Positions 38,340 through 49,904 of a stretch of DNA of 64,000 bases are shown here, piece after piece. The notes beneath the pieces are model-generated. The model ran no database searches. It saw only the letters and a list, made by a program, of their open reading frames with translations, and was not told the origin of the DNA. The DNA is taken from positions 73,055 through 137,054 of the forward strand of contig RDEW01000070.1 of the NCBI GenBank assembly GCA_011109175.1. The letters run 5' to 3'. The DNA is from Dicyema japonicum (taxonomy: Eukaryota > Dicyemida > Rhombozoa > Dicyemidae). Every line of letters starts with the position of its first letter. The first letter of the stretch is position 1. The position numbers were made by a program, and so were the translations under genes.

Positions 38340-40578
38340 TAAATAAATATTTTTTTTTTTTAAATCAAAAATTTATTAACAATAAAATATTATTTATTAA
38401 CTATGGGTGAGAGCGGCTGCTGACATCACGGAGTAAGCGTTTCCGCGAATAACAGCGATACCAATTTTTTGCCTCAGCCAGACCGCTTCCCGCACGTCTT
38501 TCTTGCGGTGGGCCAATTTTCCCCCGATTTCCTTTAGGAAAGAGGCTGTAATACTTCCAGCCGCACCAGACGTCTCGATTGCTATCGGTACAAAACGGTA
38601 GCGGTCTCCAATTTCGCCATATTTTTTAATCTTGATTTTTCGGCCAGATCGGCTGCCGATCCAGCAGACTGCGCCGAGCTGAGCATCATCGAGTTCGAGA
38701 AAGAATCCACAACAGTGCAGTCCCATACGAGCGATTTTCCCTCAGTGAACGGAAAGACAGTTAACCCATCCGGTCTTTTCCCATCTCCGCGGTCCAATCC
38801 CACAGGTTCCAATACTGCCGGGAAGCCTGCCGCTTCAAGAGCTCGCAAGACAATGTTGTTCATAGCAGCATGGCGGGGTGCTCTGCCCGCACTCCTTTTG
38901 CACGAGAGCGGGTGCAGCCCTTTGGCATCGACGATCCCTCCACAGCGACATTGGTGTTCGACGCAAACATCAGCTCCCAGGCGTTGTGCGATTCCAATCC
39001 GAATACAGTCATCGTCCAATAGGGTCCCCAGGGAGGAAGACGGGAGTGCATCCAGCCACGCTCCGCTCCCATGGTTGGCGGCGGACACGAGGCATGCAAG
39101 ACGATGCTGGTTGGCCTCAGACTTTAGCACGTCGAAGATATTCTTGGAGTAAATATCATCCCAGTCACGTTGCCTCGAAGGATCGTTCGGCATATCCAAA
39201 CCAGTTTCACACCATTCGCAACGAGCTTCGTCGAAGACTTTTTCCCAAGAGAGTCCGGTTGTAATACGTAGGATTTCTTGGACCAAAAGGCTTCCACTTG
39301 AGAGCGATGACACATATGCTGGATAGGCGATCTCCAGCGCCGACCTGAGACCCGTTCCTCCGAGGCGTGTAGGAAGCTTGCATTGGTTCCAACTCGGCGC
39401 ATCAAACTGGATGTTTAGAAGTAATTCAGCTGATTTTCTCAATGTCCTATCCAGTGACAGGAGGATGTCACGATGTTTGAAGCAGGGAGAACATCGGAGA
39501 GCATATAGGAGTTTGGGCAAGCCGATGCTATTCTTCAAAAGGAAAACGCTGTATGACCATCGAGTAAGGAAAGTTTCTCCGTGACTCTGGAGAGTTCATC
39601 CTCTTTTGTTTGTAGATGGCTCCGCAGTTCCTTTTCGTCAAGTGGGCACCCAAGAAAGTATGTCCGCTCCCTGGGTACGACAGTAATTCCAGGTAATACC
39701 GAGTTGAAAGACTCGACCACGTTGATGAAATCACTCTCCGAGTATGTGATATTTATTAGCTCCGATTTCTTTATGTTTATCTCAAGTCCGAGGTTTCGTA
39801 GTGCTGGCACGGCATGTGACAGAACGTCGTGTACTTTTCTCCACGGCCCTCCAATTGTGGCGTCATCAAGATACCAAAGGTTAAGTTGTGTGTTTATAGA
39901 GCGGACAATTTCATCGATGGCCAGAGCGAAGAGTAGTGGACCAAGTGGGTCTCCTTGTTGAACTCCGGTCTCCGAACAGATAATCTTGTCCCCGAAAACC
40001 AGTGAAGAATTTGTTCCGTAAGCGAGGAAGACAAGTGGAATAAGTTCCGGGGCTCGTTTGCTTGTAGTTTCGAAAATTTGATCCCTCCTCAATGAATTGA
40101 AGGCATTGCAGATGTCCAGCTTGACCCCAATGTGTGGGTTTTGTTCGTCATTCTGTCCAAAAAAACACCTCGCAGCATGCACTGCCGCCTCGCATCCGTT
40201 CCTTACACCAACCCCCAGTTGGAGGGGGAAAATTCTTCAGATATTCTCGGAGAGACAATGCTGCATGCAATTTTCGCTGTCAATCTTCTGAAATAGTTGC
40301 CGACTGCGATGGGGCGGACCCCACCTTCAGGTTTTTTGAAGGCCAATAAATGTGCACTGAAGAGGAGCTCCCTTGCTTGGGGAGGAATATCTCCGTTCAA
40401 AATACGCATAACCAGTTTTGTAATTGATTTGACGAGGTTGCAGCCAGCTTCTGCAGTAGCCTCCGCCGTAAGATCTTTGATGTGACCCGGCCGCAAGCCA
40501 TCGATGCCTCCACTGCTACTCGCCGCAAAGGACGAAATGCCGCGTCGCACTTCGCCTTCGGTGACGGTCATCCTTGAA
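38340..40578 (-). mobile_element. REL-like LINE, subfamily 1, most complete copy
   Basis: Minus strand, 5' to 3': RT start GGIDGLRPGHIKDL, FKKPEGGVRPIAVGNYFRRL, ARCFFGQNDEQNPHIGVKLD, ICNAFNSLRRD (motif A), SETGVQQGDPLGPLLFALAI (motif B), LNLWYLDDATIGGP (YLDD box), GLEINIKKSELI, TYFLGCPLDEKELR; thumb LPTRLGGTGLRSALEIAYPA; then GSGAWLDALPSSSLGTLLDD, CxC...HPLSC zinc finger near 38.95 kb, GDGKRPDGLTVFPFTEGKS, LVWDCTVVDSFSN and the terminal block ending GNAYSVMSAAALTHS. RPDG...WDxT looks like a PD-(D/E)xK (restriction-like) endonuclease, which would cut the target. 3' untranslated sequence of about 45 bp and a poly(A)-type end (12 T at 38349-38361) follow. Slips near 40.20, 39.54 and 38.64 kb; 5'-truncated at RT. 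Not an active element. Confidence 0.93.
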
Positions 40579-41205
40579 AAAATAAATATTTTATTTATTT
40601 TTGTTTAGAAATCTGGATTTTATGTGATTTTTAATTGTCGAGATTTTCTTATTGGTCTGTTTGGTTGTCAGTTTGATGGTGGTGTCTTCATTTATGAATC
40701 ACTAGAAGATGGAAATTACCGATGGGCAATGCTCAATTCAATCTTATTGCTAGTGGTCTTCTGAATTGTTGACTGGCGCAAAGATTGCGTGTATATTCGA
40801 TTCGAACTTTACCGGAGTTCTGTTAGGCAATAAAAAACTGGGAGAAGTTTTTCTTTAAAGGTGGTTTTCCAAGAAGGTTGAAATTATTTGCATTCTTCTA
40901 CCTCAAAAACTATCTCCACGGTCCAAAGCTCTTGTATAGTCTAAAATGTTCGCCTGCCTTTGAGCACGTGACAGCTTCATGTTTATACATTGATGGATTT
41001 TGTTAAAAATATTTAAAAATCCAGTAAAACGAATCGGGTTGGGATCTGTGCAAACTCTCCACCGTCTGGGGTGATATGAGTCATTGGTCAGGAACATATA
41101 TTGCTCAACCAGATTAATTGTTTTTGTCCAGTTACTTCATCTCTGAGAAATTCTCTTTCGACAAGACACTTTTTGATCTTCTTGTTTATCCCCAATACTG
41201 AAAGT
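40579..41205. other. No gene seen
   Basis: AT-rich flank of the LINE. A 64-codon minus-strand frame (40903-41097) is unrecognised. No SINE or splice signals found. Confidence 0.3.
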
Positions 41206-41209
41206 CATA

Positions 41210-41765
41210 TACATCAAGGGATGAAATTTTAAGAAAGGTTAAACCAGCTAATTAGGTGATCTCAGCATCAAATATCTCCAGATCTCTCTATGATTGTTCC
41301 GCCAGCGATACAACTGCTTCTCGGAAGTGTCTTCTGTTGTGTCTAGGGATGATATCGAGGTTAATTACCTACTTCCAATGACCCCATAGGTTTCTCAGAC
41401 TATCGCTTCAAAAATGGCCTGTCTACTGAGTTTTCGTATTTTGACCTTTACAAGGCCAATTCTCGGTGAATAGCTGTTAGTTCAAGGTTTGAGGGAGATG
41501 AGCCATCCACAAAAGTAACGTCCCAAGCGAGGCATTTCTAACCCTTCTACTGTAAAAGAGTCGTCCCATATGGGATTTTGTTCGTAGAATCAATCTCGGT
41601 GACTCCAGCTGTACATGATACTCAACGACCTCAAGTACTCCTGGAATTACTTCATTTATTGCGGTGTGACTCGGGCTCCAGTAAGTGAATGAAATCCTTT
41701 AACGTCAACCATCTTCCCGTATCTACACCGATGACTCAAAAGTGTTCCGACCAATGCACAAGGAA
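41210..41765 (-). pseudogene. LINE C-terminal region, heavily decayed
   Basis: Minus-strand pieces VEYHVQLESPRLILRTKSHM, LFYSRRVRNASLGTLLLWM and NRRHFREAVVSLAEQS, RDLEIFDAEIT precede GAGATCACCTAATTAGCTGG, equivalent to the 58.84-kb LINE end (GGATCATTTAATTAGTTAGC). Same terminal layout as the 33.1 and 58.8 kb copies. Internal stops throughout. Confidence 0.5.
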
Positions 41766-41874
41766 GAATCCTGAACCACATGCCTCTCACACTTGTAGAT
41801 GTGAAGGTTAGGCATGTTGATCTTATTTAGACGAACTTTTAAAAACAATTAAAAATATTTTATTTTAATAAAAA

Positions 41875-42125
41875 TTTAGCAATCGAGACGTTCGGTGCGG
41901 CCGGAAGTATTACAGCCTCTATCCTAAAGGAAATCGGAGGGAAATTGGCCCACCGCAAGAAAGACGTGCGGGAAACGGTCTGGCTGAGGTATCGAATTGG
42001 TATCGCAGTTGTCCGCGGAAACGCTTACTCCGTGATGCCACCAGCTGCTCTTTCCCATAGTTAATAAATAATATTTTGTTGTTAATAAATTTTTCACATT
42101 AAAAAAAAAAAAAAAAATAAAAATT
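41875..42125 (+). pseudogene. REL-like LINE, subfamily 1, last 60 codons plus poly(A)
   Basis: GAAGSITASILKEIGGKLAH, RKKDVRETVWLRYRIGIAVV, RGNAYSVMPPAALSHS then TAA, about 40 bp of 3' untranslated sequence nearly identical to that at 38.36-38.40 kb (minus strand), and an A-rich tail from 42099. A strongly 5'-truncated insertion. Confidence 0.9.
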
Positions 42126-42599
42126 TTATTAAAAAAACAATTTTAAATTAAGAAGACTCTCTAATCAGATTCCACGTGCAGATAATTTATGTGAACAGAT
42201 ATATTCAGAAAGTCAATATATGAATGATCTTGTGCTTCCAGTTGCTAAAACCTTGAATGAAATATCAATTTGTAAGCAATTTATGACGATTTATTATAAG
42301 GATTAAAGACATGAGGAAGTGATATACTAACAATATTGGAAACATTATGTTCTGGTCTCCTAGTTAGACGAGGTCGAGAATTCACATTTATAAAATGAGG
42401 CAAAATGAAATTTTTTTGAGATCAAGTCAAAAAATATTAATTAATCGTTAATTTCTGTTAACCAATTGAAAACAGATAAATCGTTGCGGTCTTCAGAACC
42501 GACTTTAGGCATAAGGCAGTTTTCCGCAAGTGGGCCCATAATGAGATAGAAATAACACTAATAATTTAAATCCGGGTTGAAGACAACAAAGGACCGGTC

Positions 42600-43560
42600 C
42601 TCAAGATAGAAAAGGTCTTCATTTTTATTTCTTAAATATTTTTGGAATGAGATTTTGGGGATCAATTCGAAGTTGTGGATCGCATGTCTCCAAGTCATAA
42701 GATAAAATACGTAACATACTGGCGCTCAGATGAGCTTGAACCAATTTTCTGAACCCTGACTTTTTACATCTCTTCAGCATTCCCAGTGTTTTTACCAGCC
42801 TTGGAGCATCATGAATTTGTGTCGTACGTTTACGGAATCATTCCCCAGACGCTGTGAAGTATTCTTCCATGATTGTTGGGAGCATTTCTACAACGTGGGC
42901 AAACTGATTGCAATGCGCCTATGTGACTAACTTACTTATGGTTCTGTGGAATATCTCTCATATAACGCTTCCTTCTTCACCCTCATTGGCCATTTCAGTA
43001 CTAAGAGGGACCGAAGTCAAGCCCCTCCTCTTAGAGCTTTGAGATTCCCCATGCGCCCGAATTATTAGATGAGTTAATATAAAGTAAACACTGCAATTTC
43101 ATGAGGGAAGTAATATAAACGGTAGGGCTTGCCTACCGACTTGTATCACGAATCTAAACAAAGGGTCATCTCTGAAGATGTCTCAGATACTTTAGTGCGG
43201 TTTTTGAAACGTCGTATAAGATTTTCGAGAGTTTCGCCAACCTTGCACATTTTTCCTTGCAACCATAGAGGAATTGGCATACGAGGACTTATCCCGTACA
43301 AGCTTTAGAGCAAAATTACTCGTTTTCTCAAATTTCTTTAAGACTTCTTTTTTTGAGTCACACCATATTTTTAAACCAATAATTTTGCAAGAAGTATTTC
43401 GGAGTTGTAGACATAAACAAAGGTCTCCAACTCGAGCTTTAATTTTTTAACTCAGAACAGAGCGTTCGTGCTTTTTTTCTTTAGCATTATTTTCCATAAA
43501 ACTACCTCCAACGTCAATTAGGAGTGACGGTGATCAGAAATAACGCCTATGCAATCCTGG
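42600..43560 (-). pseudogene. Unassigned broken coding sequence, probably transposon-derived
   Basis: Minus-strand frames read LPTIMEEYFTASGE, QIHDAPRLVKTLGMLKRCKK, HLSASMLRILSYDLETCDPQ and, upstream, KEVLKKFEKTSNFALKLVRD then KSSYANSSMVARKNVQGW. Amino-acid composition looks coding, but I cannot name the family and there are several stops. Confidence 0.28.
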
Positions 43561-43689
43561 CCTCTTAAATAAAAGACTTTTGTTTTCCTTTTTTTACAAA
43601 ATAATAATTAAAAAAATATATAACAGTAATTATGAGTAGCTATTAAATTTTTAATGTTAATTATGTCAAACATTAAAAATATATTTATT

Positions 43690-44155
43690 GTACTTTACAG
43701 TCGTCACAGGTTAATTTTTAAATTATTCTTCATTAACAGCATGAAATCAGTAATCAAGATCAAGTGGCCTAAGAAGATCTCAAACAATGACCTCTACTCG
43801 AAGTGCAAATCTGGTATACTATCCGAGGAGATCTTCAGATCAAGATGGAGTCTCTTTGGACATATCTTACGTCTAAATGCTCAAGTACCCGCGAATATCG
43901 CCATGGAAAACTACCTAATGCATACGGGAGCCGGTTTCCGTGGAAGACCAAGAGTCACACTCCCAACTATTTTGAATGGAGACCTGTCGGCTGTGGGACT
44001 GAAGCTCACTTCCGCAGACGACCTAGATACCTTAAGGGAACTGGCACGAAGTAGAGGGTCCTGGAAAAGGCTGATAGAGAGGATGGCTAGAAATACGGCA
44101 CAAGGGAGGCTTGATTAATTTTATGACTTCTCGGGAGTGCTTTAAATAAATAATA
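43690..44155 (+). pseudogene. LINE C-terminal end, best-preserved copy of the APE-type family
   Basis: A 154-codon open frame: IKWPKKISNNDLYSKCKSGI, RSRWSLFGHILRLNAQVPAN, IAMENYLMHTGAGFRGRPRV, TLPTILNGDLSAVGLKLTSA, DDLDTLRELARSRGSWKRLI, ERMARNTAQGRLD, stop. The tail TTATGACTTCTCGGGAGTGC is followed by an AATAAATAATAATA run. 5'-truncated, otherwise intact; a reference for the other fragments. The upstream 20 codons of the frame are probably flanking sequence. Confidence 0.88.
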
Positions 44156-44159
44156 ATAC

Positions 44160-44555
44160 ATTAACAGCATGCATTTATTACTACAATACGACCCTGGATT
44201 AGGATAGACGCCAGTTCACGCATTTTATGAGTTTTTTTAATCAGCATTTTGGCTGAGTAAAATGAAAACGAAAATTTTGGGGTACCGTAAATTGTGCGGC
44301 ATCAATTTCTAATCTACATTTCGCGCCTAACCACCTTGTTTCATTGCAGTCGTTTATGTCGATCGCCACGATAAATGCAAGTGGGTCACTGAAGTTGTCT
44401 AATATTATAATGCCAGGATACATCCTGTTGAACTGGCGATTCGGTTTAACTGTGGCGATAGTAGAGGATCGGGTGAAAAGAAGTACCAAGTCTATGACTC
44501 TCTTTCTAAGAAGAGAAAGGTTTTTGAGGAAATATAGAATTAGTTAAAATTCTAC
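44160..44555. other. No gene seen
   Basis: Two opposing 67-82 codon frames with no recognised motif. Nothing supported. Confidence 0.3.
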
Positions 44556-44559
44556 GACG

Positions 44560-44720
44560 CTCACTGAATTTGTGTACGACAAAAGACCATCCTACCAATG
44601 GTCTTGGACAAGGACCTCAAACAGATTGAGAAGCAAATCAGAGATGAAGAGGATTTAGATAGACCACTGAAGATTGCTTGTGGCCAGGAACATAAACGGT
44701 TTCTCGGTTGCACATGATTT
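44560..44720 (+). pseudogene. LINE C-terminal shred
   Basis: CVRQKTILPMVLDKDLKQIE, KQIRDEEDLDRPLKIACGQE parallels RPRVTLPTILNGDL...SADDLDTLRELARS of the 43.7-kb copy. Short and decayed. Confidence 0.42.
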
Positions 44721-44984
44721 GCCATGACCACAACATTAGTGATAATATTGAGTGGCTTGAAGCACATGATGCTCATATATTGAATTTTTATTTCTGCCAA
44801 AAAATACAACTCCCTACATGTAACCGTTAGATATGGGGATATTCGAGACCTTCAAAGATTATTATTCCAATTCCAAATCCTTAGTCAAATTCAGAATATT
44901 GAAAATTAATTTAAACAGTATATTTTAAATAAAATAATTAATTATAACAAAATGAAATAAATAAATAAAAAATAATCTCAGTCG

Positions 44985-45350
44985 ACATAATCGACGTTGC
45001 GTCTTCTCTAACGATTGCAACGTAGTTCAACTGGAGAAGCCACTGGGTCTCACGTGTGTCGTGGATTTTGAGTGTAACCAGACGTACCAGCTTCTTGCAG
45101 AATCCAAGGGATTTCCCACTTATTCCTCCAGTGGTCTTAGCTACAATGGGACAGAACGTGAATCTGTCTAACAGCACTTCGTATTTTTTCCTTGACCTTA
45201 TTAGCTATCCCGATCCCAACAATGTTGAATGGACAAAGGGCATTGATGAACGCAGAATATCAATAAGTTACAGAAAGATTGTAATTCCGACAGGCCGTTT
45301 TCCTTCTCCTCTGTCAAGGCAGACCGGTTCCAATATGGAAGGTAAAAATA
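44985..45350 (-). pseudogene. REL-like LINE C-terminus, divergent subfamily
   Basis: Minus-strand RFTFCPIVAKTTGGISGKSL, FCKKLVRLVTLKIHDTRETQ, WLLQLNYVAIVREDATSIMS aligns with YRFVPIAIETSGAAGSITAS...DVREAVWLRQKIGIAVIRGN. Upstream, EPVCLDRGEGKRPVGIT (frame-adjusted) corresponds to EPVGLDRGDGKRPDGLT with the PD Asp changed. Roughly a third identical to subfamily 1. Confidence 0.65.
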
Positions 45351-45654
45351 GTTCATTTTAAAACTAATACTTTGTCAGGTAATCATGATTATTTAAGAAA
45401 TCTAAAAATACGTATTTTTTCTGGCAGTTGATTCGTATTTTTCGTTATTAAAAGTGAAACACAAAATAAAGTTTAAAGACCGCAGTCCTAACTGAGTGAC
45501 TATTTCCTTCAGAATTGCACGGAAATCCATTTTTTTATTACTAGCAATATAGTCACTTTAATTATCACCCAATACAAGTGATTTCTGATAGATAATCTTC
45601 CAAGTTCTTTCTCTCTCATCACAGGAGAGATTTAACTGAAGAAATAATATAAAA

Positions 45655-46035
45655 AATACAGTCGACACTCGCAAATTGGCCATTTTTGGTTTTTCAATTT
45701 TGTGGCCAATTTGAAAAAAATCAATAAATTTAAAAAACAGTGAACAAAGAATTTTTTAGAAAATGCCTTAAATTAAAAAACGAATTTATGTTTTATTAAA
45801 ATAAAATTTAATTCCTAAATGTTTTTCTTTGCTTCGATAATTCCTGCTTTGTACTTTCTCATTAAAGAAATTAGAGAAACTTCATGTTCATTCTCAACAT
45901 TGGTTAAGAGTTCCCTCCATTGCAGCTAATCTAACTAAAATATATTTTTTGTCTACGTGTCTTATTTTTTCCGATTCTTGTTCACTATTTTCTGAATATT
46001 CTGAATAATTTTCAATTCCATTAAATGCTGCCTTG
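45655..46035 (-). mobile_element. possible pogo/Tigger-like DNA transposon fragment
   Basis: ATACAGTCGACACTCGCAAA at 45658 has the TACAGTCGAC.CTC form typical of pogo/Tigger terminal repeats; a similar start (CTACAGTCGACCTCTAATTG) is at 62456. Minus-strand VENEHEVSLISLMRKYKAGI precedes it. The matching second terminal repeat was not found, so this is tentative. Confidence 0.33.
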
Positions 46036-46084
46036 GTAGGCATTATTCAGAAAACTACCTAGAAAATTGATTTTTCGAAAAAAC

Positions 46085-46745
46085 GTGACTGGGATGATAT
46101 TTACTCCAAGAATATCTTCGACGTGCTAAAGTCTGAGGCCAACCAGTATCGTCTTGTATGCCTCGTGTCCGCCGTCAACCATGGGAGCGAAGCGTGGCTG
46201 GATACACTCCCGTGTTTTTCCCTGGGGACTTTTTTGGACGATGACTGTATTCGGATTGGGATCGCACAGGGCCTGGGAGTTGATGTATGCGTCGAACGTC
46301 AATGTCGTTGTGGAGGATCGTCGATGCCAAAGGGCAGCATCCGCTTTCGTTCAAAAGAAGTGCAGGCAGAGCACCCCGCAACGCTGCTATGAACACTATC
46401 GTCATGCGTGCTCTTGAAGCTGCAGGATTCCCGGCAGTGCTAGAGTCCGTGGGATTGAACCTGCGGAGACGGGAAAAGACAGGATGGATTAACAATCTTT
46501 CAGTTCACTGAGGGAAAATCGCTCGTATGGGACTGCACTGTTGTGAATTCTTTCTCGAACTCGATGATGCTCAACTCGGCTGGATCGGCAGCAGATCTGG
46601 CCGAGAAAATGGCCCATCGTAAGAAAGACGTGGTAAGGTCTGGCTGAGGCAACGAATTGGGATTGCAGTTGTCCTCGGAAACGCTTACTCCGTAATGTCA
46701 GCAGCCGCTCTTTCCCGTTATTGTTAATAAATAAATTTTATTTTT
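46085..46745 (+). pseudogene. REL-like LINE C-terminal module, subfamily 1
   Basis: Begins RDWDDIYSKNIFDVLKSE and runs through VCLVSAVNHGSEAWLDTLPC, RIGIAQGLGVDVCVERQCRC, then frame-shifted GQHPLSFKRSAGRAPRNAAM, RALEAAGFPAVLESVGL and, with a deletion of about 120 bp in the terminal block, RQRIGIAVVLGNAYSVMSAA. The zinc-finger Cys HPLSC is changed to HPLSF and a frame slip removes RPDG. Ends with the subfamily-1 3' untranslated sequence. Confidence 0.88.
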
Positions 46746-47960
46746 AAATAAAACGAGTTATTCTAAAAAATAATATTAATCTAATTAAGGTAATAAATTA
46801 TCTAATGTCAAATCTGCGTGATTCAAACGGATGCTGATTATCTCATCGAATAGTAATAAACGCCATATAATGAATTATTGAATGTTAATAGCGCACTAAG
46901 GTCTTCTGTGTTCAAACAATGAAAGGAACCGTATCATGTCTAAATTCGAGAGAAATATCTACATTTTTGGTAGAAGTGTTATAACCAATTATCAAAGGAT
47001 TGGGATATTTGCTCCCACTTCGACTATGAAGAAATCGTGAGAAAATAGGAGTGGACAACTAAGAGACCTATTAAGTTTACTAACGTAGCGTATTTTAATT
47101 AGTTATTTAATTAAAATTTATTTTTTAATTTTTTTATAAATTTAAATTGACAAATAAAAGTTAAAGTTTTTGAGCAAAAATTATGTTTGAATGAGAAATA
47201 AACCAGCAACGTCTTGTATGTCTCGTAATCGTATTTTTCATTAAAAAAAGTAATTTTTAAGAAAATTAAAATTATACGGCCGATTAAGTTTTCAAAAAAA
47301 TCAATTTTTTTTAAATTTAGTAAAGTTTGCTAATTAACATTTTTTGAAAAATTAGCAATTTTTGTACAGAAAAAATCACTAAAAGGAACTGTTACCTCAA
47401 CACTTTAAGCACCTAAGGAAATTTACTGTTATCCCCATTTTTTAAATATTCACAAATTATTAAGTCCTCCAATTTTAATGAATCCTAATTGGTTGCTAAA
47501 TTAACTACTACGTACGCTAACTGCCTAACTTGAATAATCAATGACAAGTAACTTTTCCGTAAACTATTATCCAAACCATGGAAATCACTCCCCTCTTCTT
47601 AGAGAATTGAAAGTTCTTAGAATACTGCAAACTTATTGTATGTGTCCTCATTCGAGTAATCCCCCCTTCTCTGATAAAATAGTCATTTTCTAAATTTATC
47701 AAATGCACAATCAGGTTGTACTTATATCTGACGGTCAATACATACAATCATGATATTCGAATTTTATTAGTGCTGCTCGTATACAGAGACTTGTAGACTA
47801 GTTTTTATCAAATCGTACATTATAAGGGCATAGCAGACATATTAATGTGTATGTGCTTTTAATGTCTTTTTAATTGAATTTTCAACAGCCATTAAGTCGC
47901 AGTGCGGGCCAAGCATCAATCACGTATGATTTATATATATTTTTGACGGACAAAAATCAT
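46746..47960. other. AT-rich upstream region of MEIS; no gene seen
   Basis: Over 1.2 kb with no coding signal. A 69-codon minus-strand frame near 47.6 kb is unrecognised. The region could hold MEIS regulatory DNA, but nothing specific can be read from it. Confidence 0.4.
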
Positions 47961-47964
47961 TTCA

Positions 47965-48922
47965 ATGTCAGTTGTTCCATTATTTGATGGAGATGAACAA
48001 ATGACGGGCGATCGCGTATTGAGGCACAATTTAGTCAAAAATGCCATTTTAAAGTTTACATAAATCTGTATTTTAGTCATCCCTTTTTTCCGCTACTTTT
48101 TTCGATTTTTCAAACCTGCGAGCTGGCTTTCAAATCTTCACTGCCAAACTCCGATGTGTGTTCAGTCAAATTATTGGACAATGAAATAAAAAACTACTTG
48201 CTAAAAGTACACCCCTTTATTTATGGCAGTTTAAAAACAACAATTATCACAAATCAAACTTCCAAGTCGATATCCTGGTATGTTCCATTAGTCTGACATT
48301 TATCAATACTGTTGTTATCATTAATAGATAATCCAAGCATTGGACGTGCTAAGATGCCATTTGTTCGAATTACAAGAAGTTTAGTTGATTTTAAAAAAGC
48401 AGATCACAACCAAGGCACAGATCTTCTCCAAAAAATTTATCGAAGAAATCAATTATATAATGACTGAGCATTTCAGAGAACCAGATATGACCGTCCAGTC
48501 TGGGTTTAACCAATATCCTTCGCCAAAATTTGCCTGTGAATCCCAAAACCAGTCAAAGTCAAAGAAACGAGGAATATTTCCTAAAGAAGCCGTCGATAAA
48601 CTCCGAGGATGGCTTTACCATCACATTGAGGTACCAGGTTGAATTTCTTGATAGCACGCATACCCAACCGAAGACCAGAAACGACACTTATCTATGGAAA
48701 CTGGACTTTCAATCCTCCAAGTCAATAATTGGTTTAAATTTATTTTATTTTAGGTTCATAAACGCCAGACGAAGATATCTCCCACAAATTTTGCAACAAC
48801 ACCACAAACAACCCCAATACTATTCACCCGAGACTACTATACTTACCCCTACATGTATTATCCTAACCAATATAATAACTAATACTTTATTAAATAAATT
48901 TTACATAACTTTTTTTGACTAG
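47965..48922 (+). CDS. MEIS: MEIS-type TALE homeobox transcription factor
   Basis: MEIS proteins bind DNA with PBX and Hox partners in patterning. Six exons: 47965-48053, 48077-48281, 48328-48378, 48403-48630, 48655-48731, 48754-48922; introns 23, 46, 24, 24 and 22 nt. The spliced frame is unbroken, 272 residues. N-terminal MEIS A box: [18 protein letters not shown] with SDVCS; B box: [17 protein letters not shown] then IFSKKFIEE. Homeodomain: [20 protein letters not shown], a TALE loop [28 protein letters not shown] then RRY. The NWFINARRR recognition helix and the three-residue loop extension are intact, and TGLxILQVNNW favours MEIS over PKNOX. Downstream of [10 protein letters not shown] the tail is short. 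Compact relative to vertebrate MEIS (about 390 residues). Confidence 0.95.
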
Positions 48923-48934
48923 CCATTTTTTAAT

Positions 48935-49795
48935 CTCACTTTATTTAACCAACAATAAAAAGTTAATATTTAATAATCAACAACCTTCTGTTCGGCAGCC
49001 TCCTTAGGCAAGTTCGATTCTGGTTGCTGAAACAACTCGAGAGCTCCTTGTCCAATTGCCTTTTATACTCCAGTGTCAGGCTCTCTAAGGTCTGCTTTAG
49101 TACAGTGGACTGTAGATAGGCCTGAAGCTTCCTATCTACCCCCAACTATTTCAGATAACCCTTGTGGTACTTTGTTGCAATTCCTTACTATTGGAATTGG
49201 AATAACGAGGACCTAGCAACCAAGCATCTGCCCCATCTCGTTTGCAAGAATGTCATACTTCCTCTTTTTCTCCACCTCGTTTGCAAGCAGATCTTGAGAC
49301 ATAATGCCAACCTCTATGATAAGGACTTGGCCAGACTCCTTATCGTGTACCACAATATCCGGTTTATTCTGCTTGACTAGCACCGAGGTACGGATAACAC
49401 TGTCTACCTTAATTTGAACCCTGGTGTTCTCTACTACAGATTGCACCTTATGAGTCCGAATACCATACTTATTGCATAGTAGAAGATGAAGACTCCTTAC
49501 TACCTCGTTATGCTTCCACACATACTCGTGTAGAGCATCGATCCGCACCAAGTGGCTAAATGATCAACCGACATGCTCCTTGACTTACAATGGGGACATG
49601 TATTTGTTGATCGACCCCAAAAAATATTGCGGTTTTGCATATACGTGTACAGCGCTCCAATCGAGTGAGTTGTCACCGTATTTTAGCCATATTGTCGACG
49701 ACTTAAGGTCGACATGCGGGTTGTCCAATGCTCTGAAGAGGACCTTATGAAGGCTTTTTGACAAGCCTTATTATTAATAAATTAAAATTAAATTA
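48935..49795 (-). pseudogene. REL-like LINE of a second class (KPDIVV type), C-terminal part
   Basis: Minus strand: zinc-finger segment CPHCKSRSMSVDHLATWCGS (C-x2-C-x8-H-x4-C) near 49.57 kb, RIDALHEYVWKHNEVVRSLH, NTRVQIKVDSVIRTSVLV, then NKPDIVVHDKESGQVLIIEV (PD...E nuclease-like motif), EKKRKYDILANEMGQMLGC, GVDRKLQAYLQSTVLKQTLE, SLTLEYKRQLDKELSSC. Frame slips occur near 49.21 and 49.56 kb. This class differs from the RPDG group and is widespread in invertebrates. Ends in an A/T-rich 3' flank at 48.94 kb just after MEIS, on the opposite strand. Confidence 0.82.
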
Positions 49796-49904
49796 TTAAT
49801 TAAAAAAATTAAATTTCAAACCACAAATGGTAGAAATCCGTATGTATTAAATAGAAGGGATTTTAGCATTACTTGGCTTTTTTTTATTTAATTTTAATTA
49901 TCAC

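Noticed and set aside
38715-39584. Several plus-strand open frames of 68-145 codons
   Set aside because: They are antisense shadows of the minus-strand LINE ORF, which carries all the recognisable motifs.
39581-40485. Further plus-strand frames of 62-126 codons
   Set aside because: Antisense to the RT domain of the same LINE.
42099-42125. Poly(A) run as an mRNA end or retrogene
   Set aside because: It follows the LINE subfamily-1 3' untranslated sequence, so it is the LINE's own tail.
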